Shown here: positions 1-7,397 of the stretch, piece by piece
Layout: each line of letters opens with the position of its first letter
How positions within the stretch are numbered: the first letter of the stretch is position 1
Source of the DNA: Lachnospiraceae bacterium
Lineage (GTDB): Bacteria; Bacillota; Clostridia; Lachnospirales; Lachnospiraceae
DNA: 32,589 bases
Assembly: GCA_902363675.1 (NCBI GenBank)
Contig: CABJAV010000030.1
Location: forward strand, 1 to 32,589
Direction: 5' to 3'
Notes under the pieces: model-generated
What the model was told of the DNA's origin: nothing
The model's database searches: none
The model's input: the letters and a program-made list of their open reading frames with translations, nothing else
Program-made: the position numbers and the translations under genes

Positions 1-78
1 CGAAAGCATACAAGCGAGTATGTTGGCATTAAAGAATTTAGAAAGTCTAATAATCTGTATGAAGTTTTGAAAGTATAA
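1..78 (+). CDS. C-terminal end of an unidentified protein (partial)
   Basis: The frame open from base 1 reads 25 residues, ending YEVLKV before TAA at 76-78. The gene begins outside the window. The tail is Lys/Glu-rich and carries no motif I recognise, so no function is proposed. It is followed by an AT-rich gap and then two tRNA genes on the same strand. With so few residues it could also be a chance open frame. Confidence 0.4.
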   Translation, partial: RKHTSEYVGIKEFRKSNNLYEVLKV

Positions 79-105
79 TGAAATAGAATATACTTTTTCT
101 AATAA

Positions 106-177
106 TCCTCGATAGCTCAATGGTAGAGCACTCGGCTGTTAACCGAGTTGTTGTAGGTTCGAGCCCTACTCGGGGAG
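106..177 (+). tRNA. tRNA-Asn (anticodon GTT)
   Basis: A full cloverleaf can be drawn. The acceptor arm TCCTCGA pairs with TCGGGGA (one G-U pair), the D arm is GCTC/GAGC, the anticodon stem CTCGG/CCGAG encloses CTGTTAA, and the T arm is GTAGG/CCTAC around TTCGAGC. The GTT anticodon reads Asn codons. CCA is not encoded. tRNA-Cys follows four bases later and both share one terminator, so they are probably co-transcribed. Confidence 0.97.
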
Positions 178-181
178 TTTT

Positions 182-252
182 GGTGACTTAGCCAAGTGGT
201 AAGGCGTGGGACTGCAACTCCCTGATCGTCGGTTCAAATCCGTCAGTCACCT
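182..252 (+). tRNA. tRNA-Cys (anticodon GCA)
   Basis: The acceptor arm GGTGACT pairs perfectly with AGTCACC and is followed by the T discriminator typical of tRNA-Cys. The anticodon stem GGGA/TCCC encloses CTGCAAC, giving anticodon GCA. The T loop is TTCAAAT. CCA is not encoded. It lies directly behind tRNA-Asn and before an intrinsic terminator. Confidence 0.97.
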
Positions 253-261
253 TTATGAATG

Positions 262-290
262 AGACCAGTGAATTTAACTGGTCTTTTTTT
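262..290 (+). terminator. Intrinsic terminator of the tRNA-Asn/tRNA-Cys unit
   Basis: Arms AGACCAGT and ACTGGTCT flank a seven-base AT loop and run into a T7 tract. It sits ten bases after tRNA-Cys. Confidence 0.9.
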
Positions 291-385
291 ATTGTATTTA
301 TAACTATTCAGAACCATACCACGCACATTTGCAAAACCATACAAAAATGTAAATTATTGCAACAAAATATAAAATACATGACACT

Positions 386-434
386 TATAATATGAAGACG
401 TCATCAGAAAGGAGAAAATGTTATAGAGTTTAAT
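386..434 (+). promoter_or_regulatory. Leader of the sigma factor gene: -10 box, palindrome, and SD followed by a two-codon ORF
   Basis: TATAAT lies at 386-391 without a convincing -35 at normal spacing, so the promoter may need an alternative sigma factor or an activator. A near-palindrome, TGAAGACGTCATCA (393-406), lies just downstream. The only good Shine-Dalgarno, AAAGGAGA (408-415), is followed at once by ATG TTA TAG (418-426). The sigma factor ATG at 435 is 18-20 bases from that site. Whether the two-codon ORF is translated is unknown. Confidence 0.4.
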
Positions 435-947
435 ATGAAAGAGCACGTATTAATTAAAAAGGCAAAAAAAGGAGATGTAGAAGCGTTTGGAGAGTTATAC
501 ACAACCGTATATAAAAAATTATATCGTTTTGCACTTTATATATTGAAAAATCCACAAGATGCGGAAGATGTTGTAAGTGAGGCTGTGACAGATGCTTTTA
601 CAGGAATAAGAAAATTAAAAAGAGAAGAAGCATTTTCAAATTGGATGTACCAGATTGTAGCAAATAAATGCAAACGAAAAATGAGGGAATATTATCGTGA
701 AGACATATTATATGAGGATATTGATATGTGGGATCATTCTAAGGAAGAACACTATGAGGTACGGAAAGCGTTCATGGAGTTATCATCAGAAGAACGCATG
801 ATCATAGGATTGTATTTATTCTTCGGATATAAGACAAGAGAGATCGCTCAATTTATGGAATTGAATGATAATACGGTACGTTCAAAAGAAAGCAGAGCAA
901 TGAAAAAGTTGGAAAATAAATTGAAAGGACTGAGAGAAAATGGATGA
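435..947 (+). CDS. RNA polymerase sigma factor, ECF-type (sigma-70 family)
   Basis: This 170-residue protein has the compact ECF layout. Region 2 (about residues 8-80) includes LYRFALYILKNPQDAEDVV and a WMYQIVANKCK segment. A short linker leads to a region 4 helix-turn-helix (about 118-160) with YKTREIAQFMELNDNTVRS. It would direct RNA polymerase to a small regulon. The start at 435 is forced by a stop just upstream (424-426). Its 3' end overlaps the next gene by eight bases, which indicates translational coupling; ECF genes commonly precede their anti-sigma factor in this way. The downstream protein is membrane-anchored, so this sigma factor probably responds to an envelope or extracellular signal. 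The ECF subgroup and target promoters cannot be read from the sequence. Confidence 0.92.
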   Translation: MKEHVLIKKAKKGDVEAFGELYTTVYKKLYRFALYILKNPQDAEDVVSEAVTDAFTGIRKLKREEAFSNWMYQIVANKCKRKMREYYREDILYEDIDMWDHSKEEHYEVRKAFMELSSEERMIIGLYLFFGYKTREIAQFMELNDNTVRSKESRAMKKLENKLKGLRENG

Positions 948-2994
948 TATTTTAAAAGAGATAGAAAAAGCTGCAGACGATATACAAATTCCTGCTTCAC
1001 TTGATCCGAATAATGTGAAGAAAAAATTAAAGGAAAGAAAACTATCAGAGGAATCAAATTATATGAATTATAAGAAATCAGAATACAAAAAAGTGAATGA
1101 AGAAAAGCATAAGAACAAAAAATTCAATGTAAGAAAAATTGTGGAATACGCTGCGGCAATTGCTTTGGTTATAGGAATCGGCAGTGCTGGAATTTATAAT
1201 GTTATTACAAGACAAGCGGGAAATGAATCAGAGAAAAATATACAAAGTGATGAGATAAATGCATCTAATCAAGTAGCATCTTGCGAGGATGCGGATAAGA
1301 ATACCAGAAATGATGCCGACCAATCTCAGTTAGATTCCGCAGATGCTTACCTGGAAAAGAAAAATGATATTGGAACATATCATCTTGCAAGTAATTATGA
1401 AGAAGTTTACAAACTCGTGGACACAGACAATATATATGTTTCTTATTGTGGAAAAGATAAGGAAGATGCAAGTGCTACAAAAAAGGAAAGCTATTCACAG
1501 ACAAATCTGCAGGTAGATGGTGTTGACGAAAGCGATTATGTAAAAACAGATGGCAGTTATATATATGTGCAAAAGGAAGATAAAATTGTTATTACAGATG
1601 TTAGAAACGAAAAGATGAATATATTGGGAAAAATATATCCGGATTTAGGGAAGAATGGACATATAAGGGCAATGTATGTCGATGGCAATCAGTTGTTTCT
1701 TGTGTTACAAAAAAATGCATCAGATAAAATGAAATGTATTCTTCAAACGTACAATATTGCAGATCGAAAACATGCCAAGTTAGAAGGAAGCGTAGTTGTC
1801 GAAGGAGAGTATGCAGATTCAAGAAAAGTAGGAGATTTTGTATATTTATTTACCAATAAAGGTATTTTGTATAATGAAACAACCTATAAAGGTGATAAAG
1901 AAAAAATCATCCCTCTCGTTAACGATGAGAAAATACCTTCTGGATGCATTTATGTGCAGAATCATGCCAACAGCGAATTTATTGCAGTTTCAGTTAATGT
2001 AAAGAAGCCAACAGAGATTGTTGACCAGATGATGGTCATGAATGCTAGTGTAAATGTTTATATGGGAACAGATGCAATCTATTTGTATTCTACAGAATAT
2101 AAGAAAGAAAAAGCTTATACTAATATTACAAAATTTCAGTATAATGATGGATATATGTCTGGAGTGGCATCAAAGACCGTAAAAGGAGAAATAACAGATG
2201 TTTTTGCAATTTCGGAATCGAATAATATCCTTCGTGTTCTTACAACGGAATGGGATGAGCAATCCAAAAACAGATTATATATGCTGGATGATAAGATGCA
2301 AATTTTAGGAAAGTTGTCAGGTATTGCGGATGGCGAAGAAATTTATGCGGCCAGATATATTGGAAATATTGCATATTTTATAACGTATCACAATACGGAT
2401 CCGCTTTTTGCAGTGGATATATCAGACCCTGAGACACCAAAAGTAATAGGCGAACTTAAAATTACGGGATTTTCTGATTATCTGCACCCATATGGAAAGG
2501 ATAAGATTCTTGGAATTGGATATGAAACGGATGCTGTGACAGGAGAGCAGCTGGGAGTTAAGCTGACAATGTTTGATATATCAAATCCAGAAAAATTAAA
2601 GGTTATCGATACGCTTCACTTAAATGGAGATTATTGCAGTGCTGCGGAAGATTATAAGACTGCACTGGTAGATAGTGAAAAGAATGTGATTGGCTTTACT
2701 GTTGAGCAATGGGAACAGACACAAAAAGATGAAACTGCACAGGATAGTGGAAGAAGATATTATGTTTATTCCTGGAAAAACAATCATTTTGTGAAGCAAT
2801 TTGAAAAAAAGGTTCCTGAAATTAAAAATGACATGTATGAGACCTGTGATGATTTATATGTGGATAATTATGATATCCGGGGGCTTTATATAGGAGATAC
2901 CTTTTATTTGAATTATCCTTCAAATAAATCTTATAAACTGGAAAGCTATAATATGTTGAAAAATTATGATGAAATGGACCAGTTACAGTTTTAA
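940..2994 (+). CDS. Membrane-anchored beta-propeller protein, probable anti-sigma/sensor partner of the upstream sigma factor
   Basis: The protein has 684 residues. Residues 1-67 are charged and lack a signal peptide, containing IPASLDPNNVKKKLKERK, a short motif I associate with N-termini of Firmicute anti-sigma-like membrane proteins. One transmembrane helix follows at about 68-89 (AAAIALVIGIGSAGIY). The rest is a Ser/Asn-rich linker and a long C-terminal domain. That domain matches the secreted beta-propeller family distantly related to WD40 (Pfam Beta_propel type); VDGVDESDYVKTDG is its hallmark entry, followed by repeated blades such as DGSYIYV, VDGNQLFLV and DPLFAVDISDPETPKV. The expected topology is a cytoplasmic N-terminus and an extracellular propeller. 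Start and overlap with the sigma gene support co-translation. Holding the sigma factor through the N-terminal segment is inference; family membership of the propeller is more secure. Confidence 0.85.
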   Translation: MDDILKEIEKAADDIQIPASLDPNNVKKKLKERKLSEESNYMNYKKSEYKKVNEEKHKNKKFNVRKIVEYAAAIALVIGIGSAGIYNVITRQAGNESEKNIQSDEINASNQVASCEDADKNTRNDADQSQLDSADAYLEKKNDIGTYHLASNYEEVYKLVDTDNIYVSYCGKDKEDASATKKESYSQTNLQVDGVDESDYVKTDGSYIYVQKEDKIVITDVRNEKMNILGKIYPDLGKNGHIRAMYVDGNQLFLVLQKNASDKMKCILQTYNIADRKHAKLEGSVVVEGEYADSRKVGDFVYLFTNKGILYNETTYKGDKEKIIPLVNDEKIPSGCIYVQNHANSEFIAVSVNVKKPTEIVDQMMVMNASVNVYMGTDAIYLYSTEYKKEKAYTNITKFQYNDGYMSGVASKTVKGEITDVFAISESNNILRVLTTEWDEQSKNRLYMLDDKMQILGKLSGIADGEEIYAARYIGNIAYFITYHNTDPLFAVDISDPETPKVIGELKITGFSDYLHPYGKDKILGIGYETDAVTGEQLGVKLTMFDISNPEKLKVIDTLHLNGDYCSAAEDYKTALVDSEKNVIGFTVEQWEQTQKDETAQDSGRRYYVYSWKNNHFVKQFEKKVPEIKNDMYETCDDLYVDNYDIRGLYIGDTFYLNYPSNKSYKLESYNMLKNYDEMDQLQF

Positions 2995-3282
2995 CAATCA
3001 TAGTTTTACGCCATAGACATTATGAGACATTATGAATGACAGGCATTATAAAATTAAATAGTAGTTAGCATTGAATGATTATAAAATATCAGGATTTTCT
3101 GTACAAAAGCAGGTATAGGAGATTCTGGTATTTTTTCTATATAATAGTAAAAGCAAGTTTCTGAGTTTGCATTTAACTGGTTTTTAAAGTAAATATTTAT
3201 GTTTTGTATGATATGTCTGTACATTGTCGCGAATGCACAAATTTATAAGACCTTTTTTGTGAATGATTTTGACGGAAAATGA
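2995..3282. other. Intergenic region without a recognisable gene
   Basis: This AT-rich stretch separates the propeller gene from the fructose operon. It holds a perfect tandem decamer GACATTATGA (3016-3025 and 3026-3035). I see no strong stem with a T tract, so the end of the sigma/propeller transcript is not defined. No convincing reading frame is present on either strand. Confidence 0.6.
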
Positions 3283-3311
3283 TTGACTATGAAAAAGCTG
3301 ACCGATATAAT
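3283..3311 (+). promoter_or_regulatory. Promoter of the fruRKA-ptsHI operon
   Basis: TTGACT (3283-3288) and TATAAT (3306-3311) are separated by exactly 17 bases, a near-perfect vegetative promoter. Transcription should begin near 3318, about 48 bases before the fruR start codon and immediately before the TGAACG boxes. Confidence 0.85.
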
Positions 3312-3322
3312 ACAAATATAGA

Positions 3323-3348
3323 TGAACGGCTTTGAACGTTTGTGAACG
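3323..3348 (+). promoter_or_regulatory. Probable FruR operator: three phased TGAACG boxes
   Basis: TGAACG occurs at 3323, 3333 and 3343, so the boxes repeat every 10 bases on one face of the helix, directly downstream of the predicted transcription start. DeoR-family repressors commonly bind short direct repeats. The position fits repression of the fruR operon by its first gene product, released by a sugar phosphate. Binding is inferred. Confidence 0.7.
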
Positions 3349-3365
3349 AATAAGGAGTGATGTAT

Positions 3366-4112
3366 ATGCTTGCGGAAGAGAGATTTTCAAAAATATTGTC
3401 CATAATAGAAACTGAGGGCAGTGCGACAATGCAAGAACTTATGGCGGCTCTTGATGCATCGGAATCTACAGTCCGAAGAGACTTGAATACAATGGATGAT
3501 AATGGATTGCTGACCAAGGTGCATGGAGGTGCGGTTGCAAAGAGACCTTCCATCAGTACACATGATGAAAATGTCAAAAGTCGTAAAGCATTGAATGCCG
3601 GTGAGAAAGCGGATATTGCAAAATATGCGGCAGCTTTAATTAAGCCGGAAGATTTTGTATATCTCGATGCAGGTACGACAACCGAACGGATGATTGAATA
3701 CATTCAGACAACGAAGGCAGTATTTGTTACGAATGCAATCAGTCATGCAAAGCTTTTGTCGGAGAAAGGCTGTAGAGTTTATATTCTTGGTGGAGAATTT
3801 AAATCGCAGACAGAGGCAATTGTTGGTGAGGAAGCGATGGAAACTTTGGATAAATACAATTTTACCAAAGGATTCTGGGGAACCAACGGAATCAGTGTAA
3901 GCAAAGGTTTTTCTACACCGGAGTTAAAAGAGGCAATGGTAAAAAAGAAATCTATGGCAAACTGTAAAAAGTGTTATGTATTGGCAGATGCCAGTAAGTT
4001 TGACCAGATGTCCAGTGTAAAATTTGCGGATTTTGAGCAGGCTACTATTATTACAACTGAGTTAAAAAAGCCCGCTTTGAAAAAATATAAAAACATTGTG
4101 GAGGTAAAATAA
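3366..4112 (+). CDS. fruR: DeoR-family transcriptional regulator of the fructose operon
   Basis: With the start at 3366 the protein has 248 residues and opens MLAEERFSKIL, the usual DeoR-family beginning. GTG 3357 and ATG 3360 are in frame but overlap or abut the SD (AAGGAG, 3352-3357), whereas 3366 is eight bases away. A DeoR helix-turn-helix spans about residues 20-55 (TMQELMAALDASESTVRRDL, then KVHGGAV). The C-terminal DeoRC sugar-sensor fold contains YLDAGTTTERM and FWGTNGIS. It heads the operon and fruK begins at the base after its stop codon, so it should be an autoregulated, phosphosugar-responsive repressor. The symbol rests on family and context. Confidence 0.92.
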   Translation: MLAEERFSKILSIIETEGSATMQELMAALDASESTVRRDLNTMDDNGLLTKVHGGAVAKRPSISTHDENVKSRKALNAGEKADIAKYAAALIKPEDFVYLDAGTTTERMIEYIQTTKAVFVTNAISHAKLLSEKGCRVYILGGEFKSQTEAIVGEEAMETLDKYNFTKGFWGTNGISVSKGFSTPELKEAMVKKKSMANCKKCYVLADASKFDQMSSVKFADFEQATIITTELKKPALKKYKNIVEVK

Positions 4113-5027
4113 ATGATTTATACAGTAACATTTAATCCATCGTTGGATTACATTGTCACAGTTAATGATTTTATGACAGGAATTGTAAATCGAACAAGTA
4201 AGGAAATTATTTTTCCGGGAGGAAAAGGAATCAACGTTTCGATGGTACTGAAAAATCTTGGATGCGAGAATACAGCGTTGGGATTTATGGCTGGATTTAC
4301 GGGCCGGGAGATTATTCGATTGTTGGAAGAAAAAGGAATCTCTACCGATTTCATTCATGTAGCTGAGGGAACATCCCGAATCAATGTAAAGCTTCGTGCA
4401 CAGAAAGAGACAGAAATCAATGGACAGGGACCGGCAATCGCATCGGCAGATATCAAGAAATTGTACGAGAAATTAGATAGTCTGCAGGATGGAGATATCC
4501 TGGTATTGGCAGGAAGTATTCCGGATACAATGCCAGAGTCTATGTATATGGATATTATGGAGCATTTACAAAACAAGAAACTGAACATTGTTGTAGATGC
4601 AACAAAGGATCTTCTGATGAATGTATTGGCTTATCATCCATTTTTAATCAAGCCAAACAATCACGAACTTGGAGAAATTTTCCACGAGACCATTACGGAA
4701 AAAGATGATGTTGTAAAATATGCAAAGAAGCTTCAGGAAAAAGGTGCACGAAATGTACTTGTTTCCATGGCTGGAGATGGTGCTGTGCTTGTGACAGAAG
4801 ATGGTCAGGAATTTCGCAGCGAAGCACCAAAAGGAAAAGTGGTTAATTCTGTTGGAGCAGGAGATTCCATGGTGGCGGGTTTTGTATATGGTTACCTGCA
4901 GAATCATAATTACGCAGATGCTTTTCGTTATGGAATTTGCACAGGAAGCGCAAGTGCTTTTTCGGAAGAACTGGCAACAAAGGCTGAAGTGGAAGCCTTA
5001 ATTGAAAAAAACAAAAATTTATTTTAG
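4113..5027 (+). CDS. fruK: 1-phosphofructokinase
   Basis: This 304-residue PfkB-family kinase phosphorylates fructose-1-phosphate to fructose-1,6-bisphosphate in the cytoplasm. It opens with YTVTFNPSLDY, typical of 1-phosphofructokinase and tagatose-6-phosphate kinase. GGKGINVS (36-43) lies in the substrate site, and GAGDSMVAGF (from 248) carries the catalytic Asp251 and anion hole. The SD GGAGG lies in the last codons of fruR, and fruA follows 12 bases later. Position between a DeoR regulator and a fructose EII settles the substrate as fructose-1-phosphate rather than tagatose-6-phosphate. Confidence 0.95.
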   Translation: MIYTVTFNPSLDYIVTVNDFMTGIVNRTSKEIIFPGGKGINVSMVLKNLGCENTALGFMAGFTGREIIRLLEEKGISTDFIHVAEGTSRINVKLRAQKETEINGQGPAIASADIKKLYEKLDSLQDGDILVLAGSIPDTMPESMYMDIMEHLQNKKLNIVVDATKDLLMNVLAYHPFLIKPNNHELGEIFHETITEKDDVVKYAKKLQEKGARNVLVSMAGDGAVLVTEDGQEFRSEAPKGKVVNSVGAGDSMVAGFVYGYLQNHNYADAFRYGICTGSASAFSEELATKAEVEALIEKNKNLF

Positions 5028-5039
5028 GAGGGAGATTTA

Positions 5040-7082
5040 ATGAGAATCAGGGATTTATTAGCAGCAGAAAGCATTGAACTCAATGGTTCTGCAACCGACA
5101 AAAAAGATGTCCTGAACAAGATGGTCGATTTGATGGCGAAAAGCGGAAAAATCAATAATATTGAGACCTATCGCGCAGGCGTTTTTGCGAGAGAAGAAGA
5201 AGGAACAACAGGAATTGGTGAAGGAATTGCTATTCCACATTGTAAGTCGGATGCAGTCAATGCACCGGGACTTGCAGCAATGGTCGTAAAAGGCGGTGTG
5301 GAATTTGCTTCGTTAGACGGAGCACCGGTTCACATTCTGTTTCTTATCGCAGCTCCAAACACAAAGGATAATGTACATCTGGATGTGCTCAGTAAGTTAT
5401 CCGTATTGCTGATGGATGAAAATTTTACCAAAAATCTAATGGAAGCAAAGAGTGTGGATGAGTTCCTTGCTGTGATTGATGAGGCAGAGAACGAGAAAGA
5501 TGCCAAAGAAGAGCAGCCGGTTGAGACACCGAAGGGTGTACAGATTCTTGCCGTGACAGGATGTCCGACAGGTATTGCACATACGTATATGGCAGCAGAA
5601 GCACTTGAGAAAAAAGCAGCAGAACTTGGATATACCATTAAGGTTGAGACAAGAGGCTCCAGTGGTGCCAAGAATGTTGTGACAGATGAGGAAATTGCAA
5701 ATGCAGTCGGAATTATTGTTGCAGCAGATACAAAAGTTCCAATGGATCGATTTGATGGAAAGAAAGTCATTGAATGCAAAGTTGCAGATGGTATTAATAA
5801 GGCAGAGCAGCTGATCAATCGTGTGATGAGTGGTGACGCACCTGTTTATCATGCAACAGATGCAAAGAGAGAGACAAAAGAAGAAAAGAGTTCCGGTGGA
5901 ATCGGACATATGACATATACCCATCTGATGAGTGGTGTATCTCACATGCTTCCGTTCGTTATCGGTGGTGGTATTATGACTGCCATGGCATTCCTGATTG
6001 ATACTATCCTAGGATATGGTGCAACGGGTGGATCTGCATTTGGTTCCTGTACACCTCTCTCTGCATTCTTTAAGTATTGCGGTGGTCTTGCCATGGGACT
6101 GATGGTTCCGGTATTGGCTGGTTACATTGCATATTCGATTGCAGATCGTCCGGGTCTTGCTGTTGGTTTTACAGGAGGTTTGTTAGCTTCAAGCGGTAAT
6201 GCATTAGTAAAAGGATATCAATGGGCAGATGGAACAACTGGTTTTCAGAAGTTTGTCGCTGATTTTGCATTCCAGGGAATAGACGGAGGAAGTACCGTAT
6301 CCGGATTTTTAGGTGGAATTTTGGCAGGTTTTCTTGCAGGCTTTATTATTCTTTTCCTGAAAAAAGCATTTTCCAAACTCCCAGCTTCACTGGATGGAAT
6401 TAAACCAACTTTAATCTATCCATTGCTTGGAATTTTAATTATCAGTATTTTAATGTGTTTTATTTTTAATCCATTAATTGGATTAATTAATACAGGTTTA
6501 AGCAATATGCTTACCGGAATTGCAAATGCAGGCTTTATCACCGTACTTGGTTTAATTCTTGGTGCAATGATGGCAATTGATATGGGAGGTCCAATCAATA
6601 AGGCTGCATATGTATTTGGTAATGGAATGCTTATAACAGCAGCAAAGTTAATGGAAAATGGTGCGCAGATATCTGACCCGGCAGTACAGGCTTGTTATAT
6701 TGCGATGGCATGCATCATGGTCGGAGGTATGGTTCCGCCAATAGGTATTGCACTTGCATGCTGGTTCTTCCCGAAGAAATTTACAGTAGCTGAACGTAAT
6801 TCAAAAGTTTCGAACCTTGTTATGGGAGCTTCCTTTATTACAGAAGGAGCAATTCCATTTGCAGCATCTGATCCGTTACATGTCATTCCTTGTACACTGG
6901 TTGGTGCCGGAGTTGCCGGATTCTTATCCGCATTGTTTGGATGTACATTGATGGCTCCACATGGTGGAATTTTCGTATTTGCAACGGTTGGAAATCCTCT
7001 GATGTATATTGTTTCCTGGGCAGTTGGCTCTGTAATCACAGCATTGTTGCTTGGCGTAATTAAAAAAGATGTGCAGCAATAG
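5040..7082 (+). CDS. fruA: PTS fructose transporter, fused EIIA-EIIB-EIIC
   Basis: The 680 residues contain all three domains in the order IIA-IIB-IIC. The fructose-type EIIA domain (1-150) has its phosphorylation site in IPHCKS at His67. A linker leads to EIIB (about 165-265) with VTGCPTGIAHTYMAAE and phosphocysteine Cys175. The EIIC membrane domain (about 290-675) has many hydrophobic helices and motifs such as FVIGGGIMTAMAFLID and GAIPFAASDP. The protein imports fructose and releases fructose-1-phosphate inside the cell, the substrate of the upstream kinase. The SD AGGAGGGAG precedes ATG 5040. ptsH starts 37 bases after the stop, with no terminator between. Confidence 0.96.
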   Translation: MRIRDLLAAESIELNGSATDKKDVLNKMVDLMAKSGKINNIETYRAGVFAREEEGTTGIGEGIAIPHCKSDAVNAPGLAAMVVKGGVEFASLDGAPVHILFLIAAPNTKDNVHLDVLSKLSVLLMDENFTKNLMEAKSVDEFLAVIDEAENEKDAKEEQPVETPKGVQILAVTGCPTGIAHTYMAAEALEKKAAELGYTIKVETRGSSGAKNVVTDEEIANAVGIIVAADTKVPMDRFDGKKVIECKVADGINKAEQLINRVMSGDAPVYHATDAKRETKEEKSSGGIGHMTYTHLMSGVSHMLPFVIGGGIMTAMAFLIDTILGYGATGGSAFGSCTPLSAFFKYCGGLAMGLMVPVLAGYIAYSIADRPGLAVGFTGGLLASSGNALVKGYQWADGTTGFQKFVADFAFQGIDGGSTVSGFLGGILAGFLAGFIILFLKKAFSKLPASLDGIKPTLIYPLLGILIISILMCFIFNPLIGLINTGLSNMLTGIANAGFITVLGLILGAMMAIDMGGPINKAAYVFGNGMLITAAKLMENGAQISDPAVQACYIAMACIMVGGMVPPIGIALACWFFPKKFTVAERNSKVSNLVMGASFITEGAIPFAASDPLHVIPCTLVGAGVAGFLSALFGCTLMAPHGGIFVFATVGNPLMYIVSWAVGSVITALLLGVIKKDVQQ

Positions 7083-7119
7083 AAGTAAAAATAATTAATC
7101 ATAAAAAGGAGAAATTAAA

Positions 7120-7377
7120 ATGAAAGAATTCAAGTATACAATCAAAGATGAGTTAGGAATCCACGCACGTCCGGCAGGACTTCTGGTAAAGGAAGCAGCA
7201 GCTTTTCCTTGCAAGGTTGCCATTGAAAAAGGCGGTAAAGAAGTAGATGCAAAGAGAATCTTAGGTGTGATGGGACTTGGCGTAAAATGCGGAGAAGAAA
7301 TCACATTAAGAACAGATGGAGATCAGGAAGACACAGCAATGGAGACATTAAGCAAATTCTTAGAGACAAATCTCTAA
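7120..7377 (+). CDS. ptsH: Phosphocarrier protein HPr
   Basis: This 85-residue HPr has the EI-phosphorylated site in LGIHARPAG, His15. It passes phosphate from EI to the EII proteins, including FruA encoded just upstream. The region that in Bacillus HPr reads LKSIMGVMSLG is here AKRILGVMGLG: residue 46, the HPr kinase target, is Arg (codon AGA, 7255-7257). The protein should carry phosphate normally but cannot be regulated by Ser46 phosphorylation. The SD AAAGGAG is well placed. The gene lies between fruA and ptsI on the same strand. Confidence 0.96.
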   Translation: MKEFKYTIKDELGIHARPAGLLVKEAAAFPCKVAIEKGGKEVDAKRILGVMGLGVKCGEEITLRTDGDQEDTAMETLSKFLETNL

Positions 7378-7397
7378 AATTTGAATGAGGTGAGGAT

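Noticed and set aside
3016..3035. Tandem decamer GACATTATGA as a regulatory or iteron site
   Set aside because: Only two copies exist, far from any promoter, and could be a simple slippage duplication.
5330..5945. Overlapping minus-strand frames of 162 and 169 residues inside fruA
   Set aside because: They lie opposite the EIIA-EIIB coding sequence, are low-complexity in Ser or Cys and show no start signals.
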